From CAYRUD01 sp964427425 (GTDB lineage Bacteria > Chlamydiota > Chlamydiia > Chlamydiales > FEN-1388): 48,052 bases of DNA. The position numbers and the translations under genes are program-made. Shown piece after piece: positions 36,539 to 45,432 of this stretch. Location of the stretch: NCBI GenBank assembly GCA_964427425.1, contig CAYRUD010000003.1, forward strand, positions 1-48,052. Direction: 5' to 3'. Position 1 is the stretch's first letter. Each line of letters starts with the position of its first letter. The notes beneath the pieces are model-generated. The model saw only the letters and a list, made by a program, of their open reading frames with translations. It had not been told where the DNA came from and did not search any database.

Positions 36539-36652
36539 TAAGCCCTGTTTTGAAAAGAAGCGATGAAAAATAAAAAGAAACCACTATAGTTGGCTCACCT
36601 TCTCCTTTTCAGCCTATTGCCTTAAAACAAGATAGGAGTTTTAAAGTAACGC

Positions 36653-37189
36653 ATGCTTATCATCGTATCTACAAGTTTGAATCCGTCATCAAAAAGCCGA
36701 CATTTAGCTCGAATTGCTCAAGAGTCTGCTCTTTCAAGAGGTGTCGAAGTTGAATTGATCGATCTTCAAACAAGCCCTCTTCCATTATGCGACGGACAAG
36801 CTTCATATCAGCATCCCAATGTGATAAGCCTTCAAAAAAAAATCAAGGAAGCCTCAGCGATTATTATCGCGGCGCCAGTCTACAACTACTCGGTCTCAGC
36901 CAGCTGCAAAAACTTTATGGAATTGGCAGGAAATGAACTTCGAGGAAAAGTTATTGGGATTATTGCCGCTTCAGGAAGTCTCGTCAGCTATATGGCGCCA
37001 TCGTCTTTGATTTTAAGTCTTCTTCTAGATTTTCGATGCCATATTGTTCCAAAGCTTGTTTTAGGTGATGCCTCCTGCTTCGACGCTGAAGGAAACCTCA
37101 CCAATCCAGAGATCAAAGAACGTGTCGGGAAGCTCGTTGAGGAGACTTGCCATATACAAAAGTGCTTAGCCGCAGCAGTCCCTCAATAG
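36653..37189 (+). CDS. NADPH-dependent FMN reductase (flavodoxin fold)
   Basis: 178 aa, cytoplasmic flavodoxin-like reductase. The N-terminal strand-loop STSLNPSSKSRHLA binds the FMN phosphate. AAPVYNYSVSASCKNFMELAG is the conserved block of the SsuE/ArsH/WrbA-like reductase family (usually APVYNxSxPxxLKNxxD). IGIIAASGS is the second flavin loop. The physiological acceptor is unknown: quinone, flavin or azo substrates are all possible. TAGGAG is 14 bases before the ATG. It is single-gene with a strong terminator after it. Confidence 0.9.
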   Translation: MLIIVSTSLNPSSKSRHLARIAQESALSRGVEVELIDLQTSPLPLCDGQASYQHPNVISLQKKIKEASAIIIAAPVYNYSVSASCKNFMELAGNELRGKVIGIIAASGSLVSYMAPSSLILSLLLDFRCHIVPKLVLGDASCFDAEGNLTNPEIKERVGKLVEETCHIQKCLAAAVPQ

Positions 37190-37201
37190 TTCAACCATAA
37201 G

Positions 37202-37244
37202 AAAGCTGCCTTACCTTAAAAAACTCTTTTTGTAAGGCAGCTTT
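37202..37244. terminator. Strong bidirectional terminator
   Basis: AAAGCTGCCTTAC (37202-37214) and GTAAGGCAGCTTT (37232-37244) form a perfect 13-bp stem with a 17-nt loop, followed on the plus strand by a run of eight T from 37242. It serves both convergent neighbours. Confidence 0.85.
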
Positions 37245-37251
37245 TTTTTCA

Positions 37252-38766
37252 TTACTCAATAGTCTTAAACGAAGTCCCCTCAGATTTTATCTCCCAAGAG
37301 AGAGCCCCCTCATTCTTTATAACAAGCGGCCTTGCTGTCCCGATGTTTACAGGTGAAGACGCTGTAGACAACGAGATGAAACCAGCACAAGACTCCTTTA
37401 TTTTCACCTCCCCAGAGCTCGAAGACACCCCTGAAGAGACGAACATTGGCTGCATTTTATATTTCTTTGCTATTTCAGAGACTCCTGCGACCATTCCTAA
37501 TACCATATCACTGTCCGCATCTTGTTTATTTGATGATATGGAGCTAGAAATCAAAGGCTCACGACCCACGATAATTAATGAACCCTGTTTCATCTCGGTT
37601 GGTTGAAACTCTATTTGTTGATACGAATTTTCAGATCGTTTTTTCTGAATAACAATCTGTTGAATCTCTTTAAAAATCCGGTCTTGAGTCGAATGACTTA
37701 ATAGATCTTTTCTCTCAGCGAGGCTACATCCTTCATCAAGAAAAATAACCGTATGATGCCCTATTGAAAGCGAATCAACATCCAAAAAGTTGTTGTAAAA
37801 GGTATGAGCGCTTTTACAGTATTTCTTAACCCTCTCATCTTTTACACTGCCATGTTCAATCAGACCTTTCACCTCAACAAATGAGCGATAAAGAGCAGGC
37901 TTTAAATTTGGCCTTTTTTGAAAGTCTATTGATTTGAATAAGTCGTGAAAAACAACTGAGGCACTCAATGTTCGAAGGACGCAAGGAGCCTTTGAGAAAG
38001 AAGAAGCAATGCTCTGTAGTGAAGATTGTATATGCTGCAAGAGAAATGGCGAGAAAATCCCACTTTGAGCAGCTATTGATGACTGAGAGTCATGGTTGAA
38101 AAAGCAATCGTATAAGCTCGTGATCTTTTGCGAATCACTAGAAGAGAGTCCTATCTTCATATCAACAGGGATTAGGACATCCCCTCCTGCGACTGATGCT
38201 TTGGACTCTCTTATGTTTTGATCATGCGCAGCAAAGGTAAGAGAAGGCGAAGCCCCTTTCTTAGGAATAAGAACAGTCCCCTCTTTATTTCCCATAACCC
38301 AAGAAATATGTCTCACCTGCTCAGATTTCTCAACAGAAATGGTGATCTGCTTTACTACAATTGAGTCCATTAATTTAAACGAACTTTCTTCACATATCTC
38401 TAAAGAGCATTTCTTTTGCTTTTCATCAAAGCATTGTAATTTCACACGCTGGAAAGCCTGATCTGTCCCCCATACAACCCACCGAAGCTTCCACGTTCTC
38501 TCATCATCGTAGTCCAGAAAAGGAAGCGGCATTGATGAGACTGTATCCGAGGCTGTTGATGATGACGAAATTGTGTCATAAGAAGGATGGTATATGCGTA
38601 TAGAGTGCTCTTCTCCTAGACTCTCATGACTATAAGAGGAGGAGGGAATATAAAAAGGGCTTTGCTCTTCAGAAGAAGACATGTTGCCTGTACCTTCATC
38701 TTCTGATACTCTTAAGCAACCAAAAAGTTCTAATAAACCACTCAAGCAGTCACAGTTTATTTTCAT
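37252..38766 (-). CDS. Unknown protein with Cys-rich N-terminus
   Basis: 504 aa, not recognised. The first 20 residues form a short hydrophobic, cysteine-rich helix (C5, C7, C17). A Ser-rich polar region to about 85 follows, then a mixed alpha/beta body. The middle carries a region around 110-190 with beta character (KLRWVVWGTDQAFQRVKL, IVVKQITISVE), and the C-terminal 100 residues are Ser-rich with beta strands. The ATG at 38766 has AGAGGA seven bases upstream, a good site. It abuts the divergent ATG of the next gene with no base between. Composition and Ser-rich N-terminus would fit an effector, but nothing proves it. Confidence 0.78.
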   Translation of the reverse strand: MKINCDCLSGLLELFGCLRVSEDEGTGNMSSSEEQSPFYIPSSSYSHESLGEEHSIRIYHPSYDTISSSSTASDTVSSMPLPFLDYDDERTWKLRWVVWGTDQAFQRVKLQCFDEKQKKCSLEICEESSFKLMDSIVVKQITISVEKSEQVRHISWVMGNKEGTVLIPKKGASPSLTFAAHDQNIRESKASVAGGDVLIPVDMKIGLSSSDSQKITSLYDCFFNHDSQSSIAAQSGIFSPFLLQHIQSSLQSIASSFSKAPCVLRTLSASVVFHDLFKSIDFQKRPNLKPALYRSFVEVKGLIEHGSVKDERVKKYCKSAHTFYNNFLDVDSLSIGHHTVIFLDEGCSLAERKDLLSHSTQDRIFKEIQQIVIQKKRSENSYQQIEFQPTEMKQGSLIIVGREPLISSSISSNKQDADSDMVLGMVAGVSEIAKKYKMQPMFVSSGVSSSSGEVKIKESCAGFISLSTASSPVNIGTARPLVIKNEGALSWEIKSEGTSFKTIE

Positions 38767-40110
38767 ATGGATTCCTCTTTTCTCCCTCCTTCAGGGTTAC
38801 ATCAACATCCACGTATAGCTATTATTGGTGGAGGAGCAAGCGGGTCTTTCGCTGCAATTCAAATAAAAAAGCTTCTACCACAAGCAGAAGTCCACCTTAT
38901 TGAGCGCACAAATACGTTACTTGCAAAAGTACGCATCTCTGGGGGAGGCCGATGCAATCTTACCCACTCCTGTTTCGATCCTAAGATCCTCTCGACACAT
39001 TATCCCCGCGGAGCAAATTTTTTACTTCCACTGTTCTCACAGTTTCAACCAAAAGATACAATAGAGTGGTTTGAAAGAGAAGGAGTCCATTTAAAAAAAG
39101 AAGAAGATGGACGAATGTTCCCTGAGACTGACTCATCAGAGACAATCATACAGCTTTTTTTCTCTCTTTTTCAGAAATTAGGAATCAAGATCCATAAAGA
39201 GATAAGAATCCAAGGTATCTCATTAGAGGAAGAACTATCTGAAGGAAAGAGAGTACGCATTCATTTTTCCGAGAAGGAAGAAGAAAAGAGCTCCATTCCT
39301 TCTTTGTATGACGCGATACTTGTAGCCACCGGATCTCATCCAGAGCCCATTTCCTGGATTCAATCCCTTGGAGTTTCCGTTATTTCCCAAGTGCCGTCGC
39401 TTTTTACCTTTAACTGTCCCTCATCACCATTGCTCGACCTCTCCGGAATCTCAGTTCCTCATGCCAAGGTATCACTTAATCTTCCATCTCACTTAAAACC
39501 AAAGCGATCTGAGAAGCCATCATCGATAGAAGGGCCTCTTCTTCTCACTCACTGGGGATTTTCAGGACCGGCCATCCTCAAACTCTCTGCCTTTTACGCC
39601 GTAGAGCTCCATGAGCTCGATTATAAGACCTCCTTTACAATTGATTGGGCACCCAACATCTCGCATCAAGATCTCAAAGAGGCAATTCAGAAAGCGCGCA
39701 GCGAATCAGGGAAAAAACTTATCACAAACACACCGCTAGTTCCTCTTCCTAAATCTCTCTATGAAAGACTGCTCTCGACTGTTTCACCACAACTTGGATC
39801 TCACCCCTGGTCGCAGCTTTCTCGCTCTGATGAAGAGGCGCTTATTGCAGTATTGAAAAAAAATACGTATGAGATGAGCGGAAAAAGCACATATAAAAAT
39901 GAGTTTGTAACAGCTGGAGGAATCTCTCTAAATGAAGTGGATCCTAAGACGATGGCTCTTAAGAAATTCCCAAACATCTATCTATCGGGAGAGATTCTTA
40001 ATATCGATGGAATCACTGGGGGATTCAACTTTCAAGCTGCTTGGACTACCGCAACTGTCGCGGCACGTGGGATAAAAGCCTATATCGAGAAAAAAGCGAG
40101 ATCTATCTAA
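38767..40110 (+). CDS. HI0933/YhiN-family FAD flavoprotein
   Basis: 447 aa flavoprotein with unknown substrate. FAD-binding GGGASG (21-26) lies in an N-terminal Rossmann fold. GGGRCNLTHS (59-68) and the C-terminal NIYLSGEILNIDGITGGFNFQAAWTTATVAARG are signatures of the HI0933 family (NAD(P)/FAD-dependent oxidoreductase). The ATG directly abuts the start codon of the divergent gene and has no Shine-Dalgarno. A T-rich TATTTT lies just before it, so a leaderless transcript is possible. No alternative start exists before the FAD motif. The stop is followed by about 150 bp, then a strong terminator. Confidence 0.92.
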   Translation: MDSSFLPPSGLHQHPRIAIIGGGASGSFAAIQIKKLLPQAEVHLIERTNTLLAKVRISGGGRCNLTHSCFDPKILSTHYPRGANFLLPLFSQFQPKDTIEWFEREGVHLKKEEDGRMFPETDSSETIIQLFFSLFQKLGIKIHKEIRIQGISLEEELSEGKRVRIHFSEKEEEKSSIPSLYDAILVATGSHPEPISWIQSLGVSVISQVPSLFTFNCPSSPLLDLSGISVPHAKVSLNLPSHLKPKRSEKPSSIEGPLLLTHWGFSGPAILKLSAFYAVELHELDYKTSFTIDWAPNISHQDLKEAIQKARSESGKKLITNTPLVPLPKSLYERLLSTVSPQLGSHPWSQLSRSDEEALIAVLKKNTYEMSGKSTYKNEFVTAGGISLNEVDPKTMALKKFPNIYLSGEILNIDGITGGFNFQAAWTTATVAARGIKAYIEKKARSI

Positions 40111-40259
40111 GGGGTATTATCCTACCATAGAATTCAGAGAAAACTCTCGAGTTGGATCTAAACTTCGAATATTTCAATAAATCGCGATACCCTCTAGACG
40201 CAAATGAAACAAAGCTCTTATATCTCGATTTACTTGTCTAAAAGCTTTGCCGAGACGGA

Positions 40260-40287
40260 AGAGATAAAGACGTTTATCTCTTTTTTT
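40260..40287 (+). terminator. Strong intrinsic terminator
   Basis: AGAGATAAA (40260-40268), loop GACG, TTTATCTCT (40273-40281), followed by TTTTTT. It is a textbook terminator 150 bp after the flavoprotein stop, ending either a long 3' untranslated region or a small RNA transcribed from 40111-40287. Confidence 0.8.
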
Positions 40288-40370
40288 AATTTCATTGATA
40301 GAGTCTAAGAACGATATCCTGAAGGAAAGAAGAGAATGTTAAAGCTAAATCACGGGGCAGCGAGTAATAC

Positions 40371-43300
40371 ATGAGACGTATGAATGAGGAAGCCTTCACT
40401 CGAGCTCTCCAAGAAGCACGCACTCTCTTTGAAAAAGCATCGAATACTTCTTTCTCAGATACCGAAACGCTCGCAACCCTTTCTATTTCTCTATCGCAGA
40501 TTATATTGACCTTAGCTCAAGGAGAAGTAACGGATACAGAGAAAGACCATAACAAAATAATCGCGAAAGCAATTAGGGACCCTTATCTGAAATGGGCTCT
40601 GCTTCTTCTGACAGATCTCCTCTTTCGATCAGAAGACTATTCAAAGACTGCGTCCCTTCTCCTTGAAAAGAAAGACGAATTCCTCTCTGTAAAAGCGCTC
40701 TCTTTCTTTGAGAAAATCTCGATTCGTTTTGTTCTGTCACTTCTTCATATTACCCCAAAAAGCGCTATCATTTTACTTCGGTCACTCGTTCGCTCGAAAA
40801 TGAAACGAATTATATTCAGTAGATCAAACGAGTCTTTATATGAAGTTTTAAGCAACGCGGAAAGAGAAGGAATTACGGTAAACATTAATCGACTCGGAGA
40901 GGCAATTCTCGGCGAAGAAGAGGCAAAAAAACGCTTTGAGGCATATATAGACGATCTCAATAACCCGCTTATTAGATCTGTATCAATAAAGCTCTCAAGT
41001 CTTCTTAGCAATGTCTCCCAAGTTGGATTTCATGAAATCCTTCCCAAAATGAAGGAGAAGCTCAAAAAGCTTCTTCTACGAGCTCAAGAGGTCGAGCAAT
41101 CTCCTCTCATCTCTCTGGACATGGAAGAGTTTAAAGATCTCAGTGTATCTATAGACCTTATTGAGAATATTGCCGCAGATGATGAGATCAAGCACGCCCG
41201 AGTGGGCGTTGTTATTCAGGCTTATCTTCCCGACTCTTCAGAAATATTCCATCGGCTTGTCCAAGCATCTAAAGAGCGCATTAAAAAGGGCGGTACTCCT
41301 CTCTACATTCGACTAGTTAAAGGAGCAAACCTCCTCGTAGAAAAACTTGAGGCATCGTTAAGAAATTGGCCCCAGGCTCCCTATCACACAAAAGAGGAAA
41401 CAGACGCTCATTTCCTCCTTCTCCTCTCGGAGCTTATTCCCGCTATAAAGGAAGGGCACATCGTTGGCGGAATTGCAACACATAATATTTTCAATATAGC
41501 CTATGGCATTATCCTCTCAAAAGCCTATGGGATCGAAAAAGGAATCTCTTTTGAGATGCTCAATGGGATGGCTCCTGCTGTCTCAAGAGCGGTTCACGTC
41601 ATGACAAATATCCTTTCACTTGAATGCCCTGTGGCTGAAGATAATGATATTGCCTCTACTATTTCCTACCTTGTTCGTCGACTCGATGAAAATCTCGACA
41701 AAGAGCATTTTTTGCCCGCTCTTTCCGCGGCAATATTAGGCGAAAGTTCGTTATGGCGAACGGAGAAAGCGAAATTCCGAAAGTCGCTTGAGAACACTAA
41801 GTCGATTTCGACACTTTCACTTCGTCAATCAAGAATGAAGGACCACATTGAATCTTCTCGCATAGTTACTGAGAAGAGATTTACTAACTGTCCTGACACC
41901 GATTGGTCTCAAGCTGAATTGAGAAAAGAAGCGGTGGTCATTCGCGATACATGGAAAGAAAAGCCTGTCTCTCACTATCCCTTAATTATTGGAGGACAGC
42001 CGCTTGACACTGCCCTTACTCAAACACGAGAAGATCCATCAATTCCAAAAAAGGTCATTCATAGTTACTCCTTAGCACCGGAAGAGCTCCTTCATCAGAC
42101 GATCATCGACATGTCCGATAAGCATCGAGCAAGAAAAGAGTCTGGATGGACATGGACAACAGATGAGCAGGTCTCATTTTTACTCTCTTTAGCAGATGAA
42201 ATAGCTAAAAGACGCTTTGATTTTATTGGATCAATGCTGAGAGAAATTGCAAAGCCAATCATAGAAGCTGATGGTGAAGTATCGGAAGCGATTGACTTTT
42301 GTCGCTATTATGCTCATCTCCTTCTCAAAGAACGCCATTTTCTCACGTGGAAGAAAGATAAAAACGTAGCGCTTATTGCCTCTCCGTGGAATTTTCCGCT
42401 CTCTTTAAGCCTTCAACACATTCTCCAAGGGCTACTATCAGGGCATGCGCTTCTTTTTAAACCAGCACCTGAAGCAATAGCGACAGGATCCCTTCTCTTT
42501 GAATCAATTCTCGCAACGGGCATCGACCCTTCTCTTATAGCCTTTATCCCATTCAGAGAATCTCCAGAAGGGATTCGATTTCTTTCAGATCATCGTATTG
42601 ATTCCTTATTTGTTACAGGATCGACAGAGACTGCCAGACTCTTTATGAGGCTCTCTAAAAATAAGGCAGTATATGCGGAAGCAGGTGGTAAGAATTGCGC
42701 ATTTTTATCATCTTTAGCTGATAAAGATTTGGCCCTAAAACATATCATCCAATCCGCATTCGGATTCTCAGGACAAAAGTGCACTGCACTAGGCCTTCTC
42801 ATCATTGATGAAACTCTCTTCTCGTCAAAGAAGTTTCTTCATCAATTACGCGATGCCGCTGAAAGCCTCATCTCAGACTCTGCATGGAACTTAGCCGCGA
42901 CAGTAACTCCTCTCGCTAGGAAGCCTTCAAAAGCATTCCTTCATGCAACTCATAACCTTGAAGAAGGTGAAAGCTGGCTTCTTCCCCCTTGCCAGTCATT
43001 AGATAATCCCAATCTTTTCTATCCATCAATCAAGATACTCAACAAACCTAAGACTTTCTCTCATCTGAATGAACTGTTTGGACCATGCCTCTCACTGATC
43101 CCAGCAAAAAGTATCGAAGAAGCCTTAGAGATTACTCACCTAACCCAATATGGTCACACGTCAGGAATCTATAGCCTTAGTCAAAGAGAGCAATCGTACT
43201 GGATCGAAAAAGTTCAAACCGCAAATGTCTTTATTAATAGACCTATGACAGGGGCGCTCGTCGCAAAGCAGCCTATTGGTGGTGGATGGAAGGCAAGTTC

Positions 43301-44105
43301 CTTCGGTCATGGGATAAAAGCAGGAGGGCCCTTCTCGCTGCGTGCAGTGATGACCTCTTCTGCACTCGGAAGCACAGATCCAAAACAAATCTCTGACCAT
43401 AAAAAAGTGTCCGTCGAGCTCAAAGGCGAGGTTTTAGCACTCCTTAGCATCTTGAAAACAGATGAGAGCTCATTAGAGACCACAGAATTTGTATCTTTCG
43501 CTCGTAAAGCATATGCGATTTGGACACAAGACTTCACGACAATTCAAGCTGTCACAGACCCAATAAAAGGACAAGATAATCTTCTTCAAGTCCTTCCAAA
43601 AGAGCCTTTGGTCCTTATTGCGCATGAGCAAGACACTCCTATTATGATATGGGCAGCCTTTGCCATGGCATCGATAAGTAAAAGTCGCTTAATTCTTAAC
43701 AAGGCTTGTATAGATATCTTAAAGCCTTACATCCATCTCGAAGCACTGTCTATGCTTATGAAGAAATGGAATTGGTATATGTTCGAAGAGTCGTCTCGCA
43801 TAGCTATGCGGCTTTTAGCAGATATTCCCTTCCCTCGCATACGAGCATTTAGGACGATTGATTCCACTCTCCTTAATTTTATCTCCGAGCAAGCCTTCTC
43901 TATAGAAATGGAGCCATTTTCATTGGATCCAAGAATAGACTTTCTCTCCTTTATTAAAGAAAAGACCGTATCTATCGATTATCATCGATACGGCAACGTC
44001 TCGCTTCATCAGCAATACAAAGGGAAAGAAATAAAAGATGAGGTTTCTCAAGTAAAAGAGACAAAAACAGAGGAAAGCAATACCGTAACGGCAAAAGAGA
44101 AATAA
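40371..44105 (+). CDS. putA: Bifunctional proline dehydrogenase / P5C dehydrogenase (PutA)
   Basis: 1244 aa. Oxidises proline to glutamate in two steps with FAD and NAD+, delivering electrons to quinones. An N-terminal helical domain is followed by the PRODH barrel (about 170-480) with SLDMEEF, RLVKGANLLVEK and IVGGIATHN. The ALDH-fold domain (about 560-1000) has ASPWNFPLSLS, the catalytic Glu in AEAGGKN (E770) and the nucleophile in SGQKCTA (C804), and NVFINRPMTGALV. A C-terminal 200-residue extension follows, as in other PutA proteins. There is no N-terminal ribbon-helix-helix, so it is not a self-repressing PutA. An ATG at 40380 is an alternative start. Along with NDH-2 and IDH it shows host amino acids can be burned. 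Confidence 0.95.
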   Translation: MRRMNEEAFTRALQEARTLFEKASNTSFSDTETLATLSISLSQIILTLAQGEVTDTEKDHNKIIAKAIRDPYLKWALLLLTDLLFRSEDYSKTASLLLEKKDEFLSVKALSFFEKISIRFVLSLLHITPKSAIILLRSLVRSKMKRIIFSRSNESLYEVLSNAEREGITVNINRLGEAILGEEEAKKRFEAYIDDLNNPLIRSVSIKLSSLLSNVSQVGFHEILPKMKEKLKKLLLRAQEVEQSPLISLDMEEFKDLSVSIDLIENIAADDEIKHARVGVVIQAYLPDSSEIFHRLVQASKERIKKGGTPLYIRLVKGANLLVEKLEASLRNWPQAPYHTKEETDAHFLLLLSELIPAIKEGHIVGGIATHNIFNIAYGIILSKAYGIEKGISFEMLNGMAPAVSRAVHVMTNILSLECPVAEDNDIASTISYLVRRLDENLDKEHFLPALSAAILGESSLWRTEKAKFRKSLENTKSISTLSLRQSRMKDHIESSRIVTEKRFTNCPDTDWSQAELRKEAVVIRDTWKEKPVSHYPLIIGGQPLDTALTQTREDPSIPKKVIHSYSLAPEELLHQTIIDMSDKHRARKESGWTWTTDEQVSFLLSLADEIAKRRFDFIGSMLREIAKPIIEADGEVSEAIDFCRYYAHLLLKERHFLTWKKDKNVALIASPWNFPLSLSLQHILQGLLSGHALLFKPAPEAIATGSLLFESILATGIDPSLIAFIPFRESPEGIRFLSDHRIDSLFVTGSTETARLFMRLSKNKAVYAEAGGKNCAFLSSLADKDLALKHIIQSAFGFSGQKCTALGLLIIDETLFSSKKFLHQLRDAAESLISDSAWNLAATVTPLARKPSKAFLHATHNLEEGESWLLPPCQSLDNPNLFYPSIKILNKPKTFSHLNELFGPCLSLIPAKSIEEALEITHLTQYGHTSGIYSLSQREQSYWIEKVQTANVFINRPMTGALVAKQPIGGGWKASSFGHGIKAGGPFSLRAVMTSSALGSTDPKQISDHKKVSVELKGEVLALLSILKTDESSLETTEFVSFARKAYAIWTQDFTTIQAVTDPIKGQDNLLQVLPKEPLVLIAHEQDTPIMIWAAFAMASISKSRLILNKACIDILKPYIHLEALSMLMKKWNWYMFEESSRIAMRLLADIPFPRIRAFRTIDSTLLNFISEQAFSIEMEPFSLDPRIDFLSFIKEKTVSIDYHRYGNVSLHQQYKGKEIKDEVSQVKETKTEESNTVTAKEK

Positions 44106-44113
44106 GGTACTGT

Positions 44114-44992
44114 TTAACCCTCTTCAGAGAAAATGAGCATCCTATATGTTCCATACTCTGGCTCTAAGCAGGAAACTTCTTTCCACTTTTTTTCTTTGTC
44201 AAAGAGGCGTTGAACAAGTTGATTACGAAAGAGTCCCTGAATATCGCCATGATGGCATTCAGGAGAGATCTTCATGAGCGCTCTCTTCGCAGCGCATATT
44301 CCACAGTGCAGAATAAGCTCCTGATCAGCCCTTAAGAAGTGATTATGGCCAACGGAGAGAAGAAATGCCACGTCGTACGAGCTTTTCTCACCTTCTCCCG
44401 ATATTTTTTCTTTCCACTCATTAACGGAAAAGATATCTACATTTGAAACTTCATTGTTTTTTAAAAACCACTGGATAAGAGGCTTTCTCTCGTCAATTGT
44501 CACAAGTGTGTACTTCTTCCATTTCCATCCATTTGCTTTAAAAAGCTTATGAAGAAAGACGGTCTCTGCTCCATACCCTGCCGTGAATTCGATGATTGAT
44601 TGTGAATCAAGAGAGGTAAAATGATAGATCAGATCTGCTATGTTTCTAGCGTGAAAAAGAAGACCGGGAGAAAACACTCCATAAAAGGAGTAAGAATACC
44701 GCTCAGGATTGCCCCATTGATCAAGAGATTGGAAATCACCACGTAATAGGCTGAGAAAATGAGGACATCGGCCCATAATCTCAAGAAGCGATCTATATCC
44801 TGACGCATACGTGACTGGCTCAAGTCTATCTTGTGGAAATGAATGGACACTTCTAAAGCGAGTTAACTCTTCCGTGCAGCGTGTATTCTCATCTTGACTC
44901 TCAAGCGAACTGGCTTGGCTTTCAAATAAGGTTAAAGAAAAGAGAACCAGCAAAAGAAAAATCCAAAGCGGATATACGCGTCTTCTCGACAT
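44114..44992 (-). CDS. Exported methyltransferase-like protein
   Basis: 292 aa. The first 28 residues (RRR, hydrophobic core, then QASS) form a Sec signal peptide. The body contains a class I methyltransferase-like motif I, IIEFTAGYGAET (133-144), similar to the glycine loop of putative sugar O-methyltransferases (EIGGGYG type), followed by VTIDERKPLIQWFLKNNEV as motif II. SAM is not normally found outside the cytoplasm, so a signal peptide on this fold is odd. Either the protein has lost catalysis, or it is delivered into the host, or the N-terminus is a membrane anchor. AAGGAC precedes the ATG. It is convergent with putA, only 8 bp away. Confidence 0.75.
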   Translation of the reverse strand: MSRRRVYPLWIFLLLVLFSLTLFESQASSLESQDENTRCTEELTRFRSVHSFPQDRLEPVTYASGYRSLLEIMGRCPHFLSLLRGDFQSLDQWGNPERYSYSFYGVFSPGLLFHARNIADLIYHFTSLDSQSIIEFTAGYGAETVFLHKLFKANGWKWKKYTLVTIDERKPLIQWFLKNNEVSNVDIFSVNEWKEKISGEGEKSSYDVAFLLSVGHNHFLRADQELILHCGICAAKRALMKISPECHHGDIQGLFRNQLVQRLFDKEKKWKEVSCLEPEYGTYRMLIFSEEG

Positions 44993-45045
44993 GAGAAATA
45001 GTCCTTTTTTTTAATTCCTCTTCTGCCAATCTTCTTTAACAATCC

Positions 45046-45282
45046 TCAACGACCTCTTCTAGCCGCCATGTCTTTTTCTTGCTCACGAAATCTCTGCCGC
45101 TTGAGCTCTTCTTGTTTCTTCTCTTCTTGCTGTTGGTCGTATTTTCTTTGATCCTCGCTTCTCTCATCTTGGATTCTCTCTTGCCGGCGAATATCTGCTT
45201 TCTCCTCATCAGTTACTGAATACGAAAGAGAAGGCAGCATAACTCCTAAGAATAAGGCTGTTATGACATGTGTATGTTTCAT
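45046..45282 (-). CDS. Small exported charged coiled-coil protein
   Basis: 78 aa. The signal peptide (ALFLGVMLPSLSYS) has likely cleavage around residue 22. The mature part of about 55 residues is almost entirely Glu, Lys, Arg, Gln and Asp, a single charged helix or coiled coil. GAGGG is seven bases before the ATG, which supports a real gene. No family is recognised; periplasmic or cell-envelope location is expected. It shares the minus strand with the methyltransferase-like gene 53 bp downstream. Confidence 0.72.
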   Translation of the reverse strand: MKHTHVITALFLGVMLPSLSYSVTDEEKADIRRQERIQDERSEDQRKYDQQQEEKKQEELKRQRFREQEKDMAARRGR

Positions 45283-45313
45283 ACTTTTTCCCTCATAAAA
45301 AATTCATGGGATC

Positions 45314-45332
45314 TGGAGTTAAATTCACTCCA
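45314..45332. repeat. 19-bp dyad in divergent promoter region
   Basis: TGGAGT-taaattc-ACTCCA is a near-perfect palindrome with 6-bp arms, 32 bp before the small exported protein start (minus) and 100 bp before the redoxin gene (plus). The position fits a regulator operator controlling one or both. Confidence 0.45.
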
Positions 45333-45432
45333 AATGTATAGAAACTTTTATAGAGAAACTTGTCAATTCAGAATTTGAATCCATAAGCCTTGCCTGTTTT
45401 ACTAAAAAACTACAAATGAACGAGCTCTTATT

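Noticed and set aside
40204..40308. 34-codon frame starting MKQSSYISIY
   Set aside because: No Shine-Dalgarno sequence, and a strong terminator hairpin lies inside it.
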